NCBI GenBank assembly: GCA_020637775.1
Contig: JACKJV010000006.1
Location: 1 to 64,000, forward strand
Length of the DNA: 64,000 bases
Reading direction: 5' to 3'
DNA from: Brucellaceae bacterium
GTDB taxonomy: Bacteria; Pseudomonadota; Alphaproteobacteria; Rhizobiales; Rhizobiaceae
The position numbers and the translations under genes are program-made. Numbering within the stretch: position 1 is the first letter of the stretch; every line of letters begins with the position of its first letter. The notes below the pieces were generated by a model, which worked only from the letters and a program-made list of their open reading frames with translations, was not told the origin of the DNA and did no database searches. Below, piece after piece: positions 1 through 8,530 of the stretch.

Positions 1-178
1 CCTGGCAGACCTCGGGATCGCCCACCATCCGCGCCCCGATCATGCCGCCTATATTGCCTCGTGGCTCAAGGTCCTGAAAGACGACCCCAAGGCCATCTTC
101 ACCGCCGCCAGCAAGGCGCAGCAGGCGGCCGACTGGATGCATGCGCAGCAGCCCCATGCAGAGGAGGTAGCGGCATGA
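1..178 (+). CDS. ArdC-type antirestriction protein, C-terminal end (partial)
   Basis: An open frame runs in from the window edge (codons from base 2) and ends in TGA at 176-178. It encodes the last 58 residues of a protein. The stretch HAAYIASWLKVLKDD followed by AIFTAASKAQQAADW is typical of the C-terminal zincin-like domain of ArdC and DUF1738 antirestriction proteins, which ICEs and plasmids use to survive host restriction on entry. The HExxH active site would lie upstream, outside the window. The stop overlaps the next ATG by four bases (ATGA), so the two are translationally coupled. Confidence 0.75.
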   Translation, partial: LADLGIAHHPRPDHAAYIASWLKVLKDDPKAIFTAASKAQQAADWMHAQQPHAEEVAA

Positions 179-465
179 CCAAAACCGTTCTCATTGCCGA
201 AAAATTTCAGAATGGGGCTGGACTGTCAGGATATGTCGCGGAGATTTCGAGCGCGTTCTGCTGCGCCTCGCTCGGGATCGTCCCGACGGTGCGCCACGCT
301 GATTACGTGGGCGCGTGGCTGGAGGTGATGCGCGAGGATTCGCGGGCCATCGTGCGTGCCGCCTCGCAGGCCAGCAAGGCGGCCGACTGGCTGCTCGCCC
401 ATCTGCCCGACGACAGCACCGATGTTGATCGGCAAACCCCGACGGAAGGGAGGACTGCGGCATGA
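175..465 (+). CDS. Small ArdC-tail-like protein (second copy of the C-terminal domain)
   Basis: A 96-residue product whose ATG overlaps the stop of the gene before it. From about residue 20 it parallels the end of that gene: EISSAFCCASLGI, then HADYVGAWLEVM, then AIVRAASQASKAADWL. It therefore looks like a free-standing duplicate of the ArdC C-terminal segment without the N-terminal ssDNA-binding and metallopeptidase parts. No HExxH motif is present, so it is unlikely to be a protease alone. It could be a decayed duplicate or a partner of the full protein. Its stop overlaps the next start (ATGA), so it lies in the same operon. Confidence 0.6.
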   Translation: MTKTVLIAEKFQNGAGLSGYVAEISSAFCCASLGIVPTVRHADYVGAWLEVMREDSRAIVRAASQASKAADWLLAHLPDDSTDVDRQTPTEGRTAA

Positions 466-857
466 TCCTCCTGACCGACACACAGCGTGACCGTTTGCTG
501 GCGAATGGCCGCGATCGCGATCAGGATCACATCCCCGTCGTGAAATTCTTCAATCCGTTCGGCGCGGGCGTCTGGCTCGCCACCGAAATCGACGAAGACG
601 GCGACATCATGTTTGGCCTGGCCGATATCGGCTACCCCGAACTTGGCTCCTGGAGCCTCAACGAACTGCGCACCGTTCGGCTACCCTTCGGCATGGGCAT
701 CGAGCGGGATCTGCTCTTCACCGGAGACCTGCCGATTTCGGTCTGGGCCAACGCGGCGCGGGAGACTGGCAGTATCCGGGAGGCTGAGCGCCTACTTTAT
801 GGCTCGGGTCTTCTGTTGACCGGGACACCCTTCGATACGCAAACCCGGCATTCCTGA
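462..857 (+). CDS. DUF2958 family protein
   Basis: A 131-residue acidic protein that begins MILLTDTQRDRLLANG. The core has VVKFFNPFGAGVWLATE and the FGLADIGYPELGSWSL block characteristic of DUF2958, a small family almost always found next to ardC and parB-like genes on conjugative elements. The biochemical role is unknown. The start overlaps the preceding stop by four bases. A 7-bp hairpin (cccggca/tgccggg, 844-865) overlaps its stop codon and may mark the end of this small operon. Confidence 0.8.
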   Translation: MILLTDTQRDRLLANGRDRDQDHIPVVKFFNPFGAGVWLATEIDEDGDIMFGLADIGYPELGSWSLNELRTVRLPFGMGIERDLLFTGDLPISVWANAARETGSIREAERLLYGSGLLLTGTPFDTQTRHS

Positions 858-983
858 TTGCCGGGCTTGTGGTTCTGTGGGCTCGGCGTCGCTCTCTTTA
901 GAGGAAGAGGGCGGCGCTTCGCTTCGTGACGGGCTTGTAGCCGGAGAGAGAGGCTCCCCGGCGTCCGTCATGGAGACCCTGAC

Positions 984-3110
984 ATGGCCACTGCCACTCA
1001 GAAGATCACCCTGTCGTCCTCAGGCGACATCCCCTTCAACAAGCTGGTGCTGAGCCAGTCCAACGTCCGGCGGGTGAAAGCCGGTATCTCGGTCGAGGAA
1101 CTAGCCGAGTCCATCGCCCGCCGCGGGCTGATCCAATCGCTGCATGTCCGTCCCGAGCTCGACGCGGAGGGCAAGGAGACCGGCCTCTTCGAGGTGCCCG
1201 CCGGCGGGCGGCGCTACCGCGCGCTGGAACTGCTGGTCAAGCAGAAGCGCCTCAACAAGACCGCGCCGGTGCCCTGCGTCGTCTCGGATGCCGGAGACGA
1301 CATCCTGATCGACGAGGTCTCGCTGGCCGAGAATATCGAGCGTGCGCCGCTGCATCCGCTCGACCAGTTCCGCGCCTTCCAGGTGCTGCGCGAGAAGGGC
1401 ATGAGCGAGGAGGAAATCGCCGCCGCCTTCTTCGTCGACGCCAGGGTGGTGAAGCAGCGTCTGCGGCTGGTCTCGGTCTCGCCGGCGCTGCTCGAGACCT
1501 ATGCCGAGGACGGTATGACGCTGGAACAGCTCATGGCCTTCACCGTCTCCGACGACCATGCCCGGCAGGAACAGGTCTGGGAGGCGATCAAGGATGGCTG
1601 GCAGAAAGAGCCATATACCATCCGTCGCATGCTGACCGAGACCACGGTGCGGGCCTCCGACAAGCGGGCGCTCTTCGTCGGTATCGAGGCCTATGAGGCG
1701 GCGGGCGGCTATGTGCTGCGCGATCTCTTCCAGCAGGACGATGGTGGTTGGCTCCAGGACCCGGTTCTGCTCGACCGGCTGGTGGGCGAGAAACTGAAGG
1801 CCGAGGCGGAGACCATCGCCGCCGAGGGCTGGAAGTGGATCGAGGTCGCGACCGATTTCCCCTATGGCCATACCGGCGGCATGCGCCGTCTGGCCGGCAC
1901 CACCATCGACCTGACCGACGAGGGACGTGCCGAGCGCGAAAAGCTCCGCGACGAGTTCGACGCGTTGGAGGCGGAATATGCCCAGGCCGACGAGTTTCCC
2001 GACGAGGTGGATGCGCGCCTCGGCGAGATCGAGGAGGCGCTGGACGCCTTGGAATCCCGGTCGATGCGCTATGACGCGGATCAGATGGCCCGCGCCGGTG
2101 TTTTCGTCAGCATCCGCTATGACGGCCAGCTTGCCGTCGAGCGCGGTTTTGTCCGCCCCGAAGACGAGGTGGTGGAAGGCCGGGAGGGCGATGGCGACGA
2201 TGGTGCATCTGTTGAAGGCGACGAAGACGGCAGCGTCCAGCGTGCCGTCATCACAGTAGGCGGAGCCGCGCCGGAGGCCGACGAGGACGAAGAGGTCGAT
2301 ACCATGCGGCCACTGCCCGACCGCCTCGTCAGCGAGTTGACCGCGCATCGCACCCTGGCGCTCCGGGATGCAGTGGCGTCCAGCCCGCATGTCGCCATGA
2401 CGGCGCTGCTGCACCGGCTGGTCGCGGATTGCTTTCTGCCACATTCCACCAAGGGGTGCCTCGAGGCCCATGTCCGGGAGGTTTACTTCCCGGCGCAGGC
2501 CAAGGATCTGGGTGAAAGCGCCTCCGCGAAGTCCATCCAGGAACGGCATGAACGCTGGGGCGATCATGTCCCGGCCGACGATGCGGCGCTCTGGGACTGG
2601 CTCTCCGATCAGGAGGACGACACCCGTATGGAGCTGCTCGCCCATTGCATCAGCTTCGGCGTCAACGCCTTGCACGAGAAGCCCAACCCCTATAGCGGCA
2701 TGGGCGTCAGCCAGCACGGTCTCGACGTCCGCCTGTCCCAGGCCGAACGGCTGGCGCAGGCGACCGGGCTCGACATGGTGGCGGTGGGCTGGCGCCCGAC
2801 CGTCGGCAACTATCTCGGCCGCGTGACCAAACCGCGGATCATCGAGGCGGTGCGCGAAGGCGCCGGCGAACGGGCGGCGCAGCTCATCGACCATCTGAAG
2901 AAGGGCGACATGGCCAAGGAGGCCGAGCGCCTGCTGGCTGAAACCGGCTGGTTGCCGGAGCCGCTGCGCATGGTCGATCCCGATGCAGATATCGCGTTGG
3001 ATGCCGGGGTCGACACCGAGGCGGATGATCTGCCTGAATTCCTTGCCGGCGATGGAGAGGATGAAGACGCCACGGAGGACGAAGAGCAGTCGATGGTCGC
3101 TGCCGAATGA
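984..3110 (+). CDS. Large ParB/RepB/Spo0J-like nuclease-domain protein
   Basis: A 708-residue protein. Residues 10-115 form a ParB N-terminal domain, with NVRRVKAGISVEELAESI, PAGGRRYRALE and LAENIERAPLHPLDQF matching the ParB box I and II region. A helix-turn-helix segment (about 133-165) follows, then a long acidic C-terminal region with runs of Glu and Asp at about 395-440 and at the very end. Much larger than partition ParB (about 300 residues), this class is common on alphaproteobacterial ICEs and plasmids and is thought to act in DNA maintenance or transfer rather than segregation. The ATG at 984 follows a GGAGA sequence. It is not next to the ParA gene at 12912, so a classic parAB pair is unlikely. 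Confidence 0.85.
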   Translation: MATATQKITLSSSGDIPFNKLVLSQSNVRRVKAGISVEELAESIARRGLIQSLHVRPELDAEGKETGLFEVPAGGRRYRALELLVKQKRLNKTAPVPCVVSDAGDDILIDEVSLAENIERAPLHPLDQFRAFQVLREKGMSEEEIAAAFFVDARVVKQRLRLVSVSPALLETYAEDGMTLEQLMAFTVSDDHARQEQVWEAIKDGWQKEPYTIRRMLTETTVRASDKRALFVGIEAYEAAGGYVLRDLFQQDDGGWLQDPVLLDRLVGEKLKAEAETIAAEGWKWIEVATDFPYGHTGGMRRLAGTTIDLTDEGRAEREKLRDEFDALEAEYAQADEFPDEVDARLGEIEEALDALESRSMRYDADQMARAGVFVSIRYDGQLAVERGFVRPEDEVVEGREGDGDDGASVEGDEDGSVQRAVITVGGAAPEADEDEEVDTMRPLPDRLVSELTAHRTLALRDAVASSPHVAMTALLHRLVADCFLPHSTKGCLEAHVREVYFPAQAKDLGESASAKSIQERHERWGDHVPADDAALWDWLSDQEDDTRMELLAHCISFGVNALHEKPNPYSGMGVSQHGLDVRLSQAERLAQATGLDMVAVGWRPTVGNYLGRVTKPRIIEAVREGAGERAAQLIDHLKKGDMAKEAERLLAETGWLPEPLRMVDPDADIALDAGVDTEADDLPEFLAGDGEDEDATEDEEQSMVAAE

Positions 3111-3165
3111 TGATCAGGCGGGGTGGCCTTCGCCGCCCCGTCCACCTTTATTCCGTTTTCACTTC

Positions 3166-3186
3166 GCCCGGTCCTCGTGACCGGGC
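3166..3186 (+). promoter_or_regulatory. Leader hairpin ahead of the 3207 gene
   Basis: A perfect 8-bp stem (gcccggtc/gaccgggc) with a 5-nt loop lies 20 nt upstream of the next ATG, followed by a T-rich stretch that carries the TTTGGAG ribosome-binding site. It could be a weak terminator or attenuator after the ParB-like gene, or a translational leader. Confidence 0.4.
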
Positions 3187-3206
3187 TATTTCTTTGGAGA
3201 CATCCG

Positions 3207-3560
3207 ATGTCCGCACATATCGATATTGACCAGATCTTCCGCGAGGACAGCGCCAACCCGCCTTCGGAGCGCACGCTGCCCTGGGAGGAAACCCGCGATG
3301 GCATCACGGTGGTCGTCGAACCGAAGCCGCATTGGGCGGACGACATGCGCGCCTTCCGTCTCGAAGCCCGCGCATATTGCCGCTACGCCGATTGGACCGC
3401 GAACGGCGGTCATGCCCGGTTCGACGTTCACATCGACACCAGCGGTGACGACGTGATGATGAGCCGTGTTTATCGTCTCCAGACCGACGAAGGGGAACGC
3501 ATCATCGGCCGCCGGGTCTCGCCTACCTGGGCTGCCAATCGTCGGCCAGCGGCTCGGTGA
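3207..3560 (+). CDS. Conserved ICE protein of unknown function
   Basis: A 117-residue product starting MSAHIDIDQIFRED. This ATG is chosen because TTTGGAGA sits just upstream, and the open frame before it is low-complexity read-through of the leader. The middle carries WADDMRAFRLEARAYCRYADW. No enzymatic motif is evident. It is coupled to the next gene by a GTGA overlap. Similar small genes are typical between parB-like and toprim genes of alphaproteobacterial ICEs, but I assign no function. Confidence 0.65.
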   Translation: MSAHIDIDQIFREDSANPPSERTLPWEETRDGITVVVEPKPHWADDMRAFRLEARAYCRYADWTANGGHARFDVHIDTSGDDVMMSRVYRLQTDEGERIIGRRVSPTWAANRRPAAR

Positions 3561-3850
3561 CGCTTACGCCCAAGCAGGCCCATGCGGCGCTGATCGACGG
3601 ACGCACGGTTATCGACCTGGCGGAAGGTCTGCAGTTGCGCCGCTCCCGTGTCATGACCATGAACCGGATCGAACTGACCGGCTTCACCGAGGGCATGCGG
3701 GACCGCCTCAAGAGCTGGGGGCTGTTTTCCGAGATCATCACCTGGAAGCTGCGCTTCTTTGTGCCCGTCGACAGCGCCGGCCCGGCCATTCTTGGCAAGG
3801 TGATCGAGACCTATCCGATCGAGCGTGTCTCCGAGCGGGCGGCGGCCTGA
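3557..3850 (+). CDS. Conserved ICE protein of unknown function
   Basis: A 97-residue protein with a GTG start overlapping the previous stop and a stop overlapping the next ATG (TGATG). The sequence MTLTPKQAHAALIDGRTVIDL followed by LQLRRSRVMTMNRIEL looks like a compact globular protein without membrane segments. No known domain was recognised. The tight coupling on both sides supports it as a real gene in a four-gene operon. Confidence 0.6.
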   Translation: MTLTPKQAHAALIDGRTVIDLAEGLQLRRSRVMTMNRIELTGFTEGMRDRLKSWGLFSEIITWKLRFFVPVDSAGPAILGKVIETYPIERVSERAAA

Positions 3851-4887
3851 TGTCCGGCCATGCTTCCGATCTGGCTGGCCGCTTGGCAAGCGATGCCGAA
3901 GCGGTCTGCCGCCATTACCTTCCGGCCGGGCGAAGGTCCGGCCGGTACTGGCTGGTGGGCGATGTTCACGGCACGCCCGGCGGCTCCATGTTTGTTCGCC
4001 TCGACGGCCCGCAGAGCGGCAAGGGCGCCGCCGGAAAATGGACCGATGCCGCCACCGGCGAACATGGCGATCTGCTCGACGTTATCCGCAACAGTCTTGG
4101 ACTGGTCGACTTTGTCGATGTTGCCGATGAGGCCAGGCGCTTTTTGAACATGCCGCGTCCGACACCGATCGTCCGACCGCCCTGTGAGAAACCGCCACCG
4201 GCACCATCCGGCTCCGCGGAGGCGGCGCGGCGGCTCTTTGCCATGTCGCAGGTCCTGTCCGGTACGCTGGTGGAGACGTATTTGCGCAACCGTACAATTA
4301 CGGCTCTGCACGAAACCGCAAGCCTGCGTTTCCATCCAAACTGTTATTGGCGGCCAGATGGCGGCGGCCCGACCCGACAACTGCCCGCGATGGTCGCTGC
4401 CGTCACCGATCTCTCTGGCGCGATCACCGGTGCGCATCGCACCTGGCTTTCCCCGGATGGGTCTGCGAAGGCCGCTGTCGATCCGCCGAGGAAGGCAATG
4501 GGCGGCTTGCTCGGCCAAGGCGTCTGGTTCGGTTCGGCCGGCGATGTCATGGCGGCGGGCGAAGGGATCGAGACCGTGCTGTCCCTGCGCACGGCACTTC
4601 CTGACCTCCCCGTTCAGGCGGCGCTCTCCGCGGCGCATCTCGCAGCCATCCTGCTTCCGGACGGGTTGGGTCGGCTCTACATCCTGCGCGACCGCGATCC
4701 CGCCGGCGAAACGGCCCGGGAGACCCTGCGCACCAGAGCGGCCGGGGTTGGGGTGGAGGCGCTGGTTCTGATGCCGCGGCACGGGGACTTCAACGACGAT
4801 CTGCGCCACGACGGGGTGGATGCCTTGCGGGCGCGCCTGGCGCTTCAGCTTCATCCCGATGATATCGCGCGGTTCCTGCCGGGGTGA
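3850..4887 (+). CDS. Toprim domain protein (primase-like, DUF7146/Toprim)
   Basis: A 345-residue protein. The N-terminal third (YWLVGDVHGTPGGSMFVRL, then GKWTDAATGEHGDLLDVI) resembles the primase-helicase zinc-finger-like region of plasmid Toprim proteins without the Cys cluster. The C-terminal half carries the Toprim signature: AAGEGIETVLSLR (catalytic Glu), then RLYILRDRDPAGE (acidic DxD-type motif). Such proteins are common accessory primases or nucleases on conjugative elements, where they may prime the transferred strand. The ATG overlaps the upstream stop. The transcript probably ends at the terminator at 5049-5069. Confidence 0.8.
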   Translation: MSGHASDLAGRLASDAEAVCRHYLPAGRRSGRYWLVGDVHGTPGGSMFVRLDGPQSGKGAAGKWTDAATGEHGDLLDVIRNSLGLVDFVDVADEARRFLNMPRPTPIVRPPCEKPPPAPSGSAEAARRLFAMSQVLSGTLVETYLRNRTITALHETASLRFHPNCYWRPDGGGPTRQLPAMVAAVTDLSGAITGAHRTWLSPDGSAKAAVDPPRKAMGGLLGQGVWFGSAGDVMAAGEGIETVLSLRTALPDLPVQAALSAAHLAAILLPDGLGRLYILRDRDPAGETARETLRTRAAGVGVEALVLMPRHGDFNDDLRHDGVDALRARLALQLHPDDIARFLPG

Positions 4888-5204
4888 GGAGCGTATCCGC
4901 GCGGAGCCGGAACCGGCTCTGCCGGTGGTCTTGTCCCGGCCATTCAAGGGCCTCTTCGCGGCGGGTCGCTGCGCCCGGCCTTCTCAGAGGGCAGGCGGCC
5001 CATAAACGGGCCGGATGGGCAATGGCCGCGCCTCGGCCAATTTCCGCCGCGCCCCAAAGGGCGCTTTTTGCATCGAAAGCAAATTGACCGGGCTTGGCCA
5101 TCAAGGCCCTCGCGGGCGCTCGGGCTGCCAGACCGGCCCGCCCATGGGCTGATCGCTGCCACGAAGGCCGCGATGGGCGCGGCTCACTCGAAAAGGAACC
5201 CGAA
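4888..5204 (+). other. GC-rich leader between toprim and DUF2493 genes
   Basis: No convincing gene lies in these 317 bases. They hold a terminator-like hairpin at 5049-5069 and GC-rich repeats (gggccggatgggc, ggcccgcccatgggc) that could fold into a structured leader for the DUF2493 gene. That gene starts just after an AAAAGGAA ribosome-binding site. Confidence 0.5.
5049..5069 (+). terminator. Rho-independent terminator
   Basis: A 6-bp GC stem (gcgccc/gggcgc) with a CAAA loop is directly followed by TTTTT. It would end the parB-like/toprim operon or attenuate transcription into the DUF2493 gene. Confidence 0.65.
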
Positions 5205-6140
5205 ATGGCCTATCAGAACGATCACGCTGGCAACGAACCGATCCATAGCTCCTCACAGACCGATCACGCTCTCACCGAACTCCAGCTCTACGGCTGGCGC
5301 CCCTTCGAGGACGAACCCGATCCCCGGCCACTTCCCGACGGCAATCGCGTCGCGAGTGCCGTCGCAGACATCCTCGATGCCCTTATCGCCTCGCTGGAAG
5401 AGACGCGTCTCGAACCGGACCTCGACGAACTGCTCTGGGGCACGGTCAACTTGTTCCATCGCGCGACAGCGCGGGTCGAGCGCGAACTGGACGATAACGA
5501 ACAGGCGCAGAAACGCCTTCAGCGCGAACAGGACGGCTCGGAGGTGAAGTCCGTCGAGCTCGAACGCCTGACGGCCGAAGGCCAGAGCCTGATCGAACGC
5601 CGCAATGCGCTCGAACTGTTCCGGGATCTGGCCGCCAATGGCTTCGAATATCATCTCGGCAAACCCTGGTACCCTCGTAGCGGTTCACGCGTCAGTCACC
5701 GCAACCTGACTTCCGCGATGATCGACAGCAGGGACTACCTGGCCGCCAAACACGGCAGCGAGGCTGAACTACTCCTGCCCGAAGGCCCGAAGGTCGCCGT
5801 GACCGGTGGCGCTGAGTTCAACGACCATCGGCTGATCTGGGCGCGGCTTGATCAGGTTCGCACCAAATATCCCGACATGGTCCTGCTGCATGGCGGCTCG
5901 CCACGGGGTGCTGAGCTGATCGCATCCCGCTGGGCCGATCACCGCAAGGTGTCCCAGGTGGCGTTCAAGCCGGACTGGGCAAAACATGCCAAGGCAGCGC
6001 CCTTCAAGCGCAACGATGCCATGCTCGATGCGCTGCCTGTCGGGGTACTGGTATTCCCTGGCACCGGGATCCAGGAAAACCTCGCCGACAAAGCCCGCAA
6101 GCTCGGTATCCCGGTCATGAAACACGACGGCGGCGCTTAG
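5205..6140 (+). CDS. DUF2493 (SLOG/YspA-like) protein
   Basis: A 311-residue protein. The C-terminal 110 residues show the DUF2493 Rossmann-like fold: KVAVTGGAEFNDHRLIW, then VLLHGGSPRGAELIASRWA, then VLVFPGTGIQENLADKA. This family belongs to the SLOG superfamily of nucleotide or ligand sensors and is a recurrent ICE passenger of unsettled role. The N-terminal half is helical and charged and includes a likely coiled coil (about residues 85-140). The ATG at 5205 follows AAAAGGAA at the right distance; an upstream in-frame ATG at 5094 lacks such a site. Confidence 0.8.
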   Translation: MAYQNDHAGNEPIHSSSQTDHALTELQLYGWRPFEDEPDPRPLPDGNRVASAVADILDALIASLEETRLEPDLDELLWGTVNLFHRATARVERELDDNEQAQKRLQREQDGSEVKSVELERLTAEGQSLIERRNALELFRDLAANGFEYHLGKPWYPRSGSRVSHRNLTSAMIDSRDYLAAKHGSEAELLLPEGPKVAVTGGAEFNDHRLIWARLDQVRTKYPDMVLLHGGSPRGAELIASRWADHRKVSQVAFKPDWAKHAKAAPFKRNDAMLDALPVGVLVFPGTGIQENLADKARKLGIPVMKHDGGA

Positions 6141-6249
6141 GCGTCGCTTTCGCGGGTAGCTTGCTTGGAAGACGCCTTATCTTGAATAGACAGTGGCCGA
6201 CACTGTGGCCAAGGACTGCTTTGAGCCCAAAGCTAACTTCTGAGCGAGT

Positions 6250-6501
6250 CTATTCGATAGATCTCCGCGCCCTCAACAGACTGAGCTTGGCGGTGTTGTA
6301 GTCGTGAATGCTTCCGAGCAGCGTCAAAGAACCGTTTGCTCCCCGCTCAAGTCGTAAGTCGATAGTGTAAAGAACACCCTCCGCTTCGCCCCAAACCTCT
6401 TCGGAAAGCGAGAGATCTTCGGACAGCGTGCTCGATGCAGCGTCTGCATCAAATTGCTCCATTCGCTGTGTCAGGAGCCGGTATGCCTCTACCCGATCCA
6501 T
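6250..6501 (-). CDS. Small hypothetical protein
   Basis: An 83-residue frame on the minus strand, MDRVEAYRLLTQRMEQFDAD, ending LSLLRARRSIE. The composition looks like a genuine soluble protein (alternating hydrophobic segments such as GVLYTIDLRLERG and SLTLLGSIHDYNT), but no family is recognised and no strong ribosome-binding site precedes it. A TTG 12 bases upstream could serve instead. It is isolated and opposite in strand to its neighbours, which is typical of small accessory genes such as immunity or inhibitor proteins. That idea is speculation. Confidence 0.4.
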   Translation of the reverse strand: MDRVEAYRLLTQRMEQFDADAASSTLSEDLSLSEEVWGEAEGVLYTIDLRLERGANGSLTLLGSIHDYNTAKLSLLRARRSIE

Positions 6502-6826
6502 TCGGTTTCGCAATTGCTTGCTCGATCACTCTATGCCTCAAACAATGACAACGGCAACGGCAGCTCCGTCCGCTTAGCGGTCAAATCGCGCAGCACTGGT
6601 GAACATCACTGGTTGGGTTTGCCGGTGAACATCCGCTAGGGGATAACATTTTAGCTAGGGGATGAGTTTCTCACTAGGCACGGTTTTCGGACTTGACCCA
6701 AAACCGTCTTCCGGGCTCGTATACGCCATCCTTGCAGAACCGGCGAAATTGCATAAGTCTAGGCGTCTCCTCCAAATCGGTGGCAATACGCCTCGACTCC
6801 ATTGCCACCGAACTGTGGAGATCGAC
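6502..6826. other. Gene-free stretch with repeats and hairpins
   Basis: No gene is supported here. The stretch holds two copies of gctaggggat 19 bp apart (6635-6644 and 6654-6663), an 8-bp inverted repeat acggtttt/aaaaccgt (6680-6707), and a perfect 10-bp inverted repeat cggtggcaat/attgccaccg (6778-6810) 17 bases before the next start codon. These are probably control elements of the membrane-protein gene that follows. Confidence 0.45.
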
Positions 6827-7247
6827 ATGACCCTCATTCTGCTCGCCATATCGTTGTCGATTGCGCTCTGTGTGATCGCCTTCAACTTCGCCATTTACGC
6901 TCTGCCGGTGATGACCGGGATCGCCGCGTTTCAATATGTCCACTTGGACGGGAGAGGCTTCGCCTTCTCAGTTCTTGCGGCACTTGCCGCTGCGGTGCTT
7001 CTCGATCGGCTTTGTCGTCGCGGTGCTCGGCTTTGCGAAGAACCCCTTCTTGCGTCTCGCGGCTCTCGGTCTTTTCGCTGCGCCAGCCGCGGTTGCCGGG
7101 TTCTCTTTGGCGCATGGTGTTGCCAAGAACGCCATGGATCCAGGCCTTGCCCTGAACCTCCTTTGCGGGGTCAGCGGCCTGTTCGTGGCTGTGGCGGCAA
7201 TGATCAATCTCAACGCCGTGGGCAAGGATGTACTTTCACGCGTTTGA
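6827..7247 (+). pseudogene. Small membrane protein gene broken by a one-base insertion
   Basis: The reading frame starts MTLILLAISLSIALCVIAF, with two membrane segments, and runs in frame to about base 7000 (LAALAAAVL). The natural continuation, IGFVVAVLGFAKNPFLRLA and two more hydrophobic segments ending VGKDVLSRV, lies in the next frame and stops at 7245-7247. Removing one C near 7001 restores one continuous four-helix membrane protein of about 139 residues. The family was not recognised. It could be a true pseudogene or a sequencing error. The ssb gene nearby is broken too. Confidence 0.6.
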
Positions 7248-7904
7248 TCTCGTCTTGAGAAACCCAACGCCATTCACCGCTGCATCTTGGGTAGATGATG
7301 TGAGAAATCGTCGTCGCTATACCGCCAAGTTCCCGCAGTTTGCATGGCACAATCCGGGCCAGTCGACAGGACGATGATCTTACTTGCTAGATCGTCCGGT
7401 CCTGCGCCTTGAGACTGGTCCAATGCGGTAGGTGAAACCACGCTTACCTTCATCCCATTCACGCAATGCGGATCCGTCTTTCCTTGTTTTCGGCAGCCAG
7501 CGGTGCATTCGTCCGGACGGGCTTTCCGTTTGAGCGCGAACAACCGGGCCTGAAGAGATTCTTCCGCGGTGACAGGTGGGCGGTCAGAGCGGAGCAGGCC
7601 CAGGTTGTTGGTTGCCGCCTGTCGGCAACGCTACCAGCGAGAATGTTGTTTTGGTGCTCTGTCTCCGAAGGCGCTCCTCCGAATGGCTCCGTCCCTCCTC
7701 CTGACTGATCCCCTAATCCCGTTCGGTTTCGGCCAGCAACCCCGCGGCGCGGAGCCCGTGTTGGCGCGTTTCCGCGCCTGCCCGCACCACGTCCTGACCT
7801 TGGGGGTCAGGCGGGTGCCAAGGCCCCGTGCAGACCGCTCCCGACGGTCTTTCCGGGCATCATCGGAGGGCGATCCCTCCGGTAGAAGCAACGGAGACAG
7901 TAAA
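7248..7904. other. Gene-poor stretch upstream of ssb
   Basis: No gene is supported with confidence in these 650 bases. A minus-strand frame (7274-7543) with only a TTG start and weak composition was not accepted. The last 80 bases form a structured ssb leader with the stem agaccg/cggtct and a perfect cggaggg-cgat-ccctccg hairpin (7864-7881), followed by the ACGGAGAC ribosome-binding site. Confidence 0.45.
7864..7881 (+). promoter_or_regulatory. Leader hairpin of ssb
   Basis: A perfect 7-bp stem (cggaggg/ccctccg) with a CGAT tetraloop sits 24 bases upstream of the ssb start. It may control translation of the gene. Confidence 0.4.
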
Positions 7905-8308
7905 ATGCAAAACATCGTAATCCTCTCGCCGGCAACATCGGTCAGGCCCTGGAAACCCGCACAACCCAGGGCAACACCACAATCACCACTTTCTCCCTGG
8001 CGACCTCGCGGCCGCGCTACTCCGAAGGCCGGGTTCTCCGCGACGAAAACGGCTACCGCGTCCAGGATACCGAATGGCACCGCATCACCTGCTTCAATGG
8101 TCTCGGCAAGACGATCGAGCAGCATTGCGAGAAAGGCATGAAGGTTCTGGTGCGGGGCCGCATCCACTACACCAAGTGGACCGACGGCGCGGGCGTAGAC
8201 CGCTACGGCTGCGAGATCATCGCCGAGACGGTCGACTTCCTGAGCCGCGCGAAGCAAACCGAGAACGAGGACGGCAAGTTCATTGACGACGATGACATCC
8301 CGTTTTGA
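7905..8308 (+). pseudogene. ssb: Single-stranded DNA-binding protein, frameshifted near the N-terminus
   Basis: The ATG at 7905 begins MQNIVIL and then goes out of frame. If two bases (TC near 7926-7927) are removed, the frame reads on as AGNIGQALETRTTQGNTT, SRPRYSEG, EWHRITCFNGLGKTIEQ, KVLVRGRIHYTKW, AETVDFLSRA and ends with the acidic tip DDDDIPF. That is a complete OB-fold SSB of about 134 residues with the conserved C-terminal protein-interaction tail. As written, the gene cannot make SSB: a TAA lies in the SSB frame just before 7904 and the next in-frame ATG is only at 8138. This is either a real inactivation or a sequence error. Confidence 0.75.
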
Positions 8309-8325
8309 GCCCCACGACAAAGAGA

Positions 8326-8352
8326 CCCGGCGGCAAAAGCCGCCGGGTTTTT
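8326..8352 (+). terminator. Rho-independent terminator after ssb
   Basis: A perfect 9-bp stem cccggcggc/gccgccggg with an AAAA loop is followed directly by TTTTT, 18 bases after the ssb stop. It is one of the strongest terminators in the window. Confidence 0.9.
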
Positions 8353-8530
8353 CCTTCGAGGCATTCCGGTCGGCGCTGTCCAGATGCCCGTAAACTGGTT
8401 CTAAAAGCGACCGATCTGATTCGTGGAAGCGCACCAGCGTCACTTGAAATCAACATGTTCTGTCTGGTCATGGAGTTCAAGAGCGACTAAAATAGTCGTA
8501 GTTCTGGCGTGCACACAGCTTGCAGTGGGA

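Noticed and set aside
1101..2894. 597-codon minus-strand frame opposite the ParB-like gene
   Set aside because: A shadow of a GC-rich gene; the plus strand carries clear ParB motifs and the minus frame has no domain.
7274..7543. Possible 89-codon minus-strand gene upstream of ssb
   Set aside because: Only a TTG start, no ribosome-binding site and no recognisable family.
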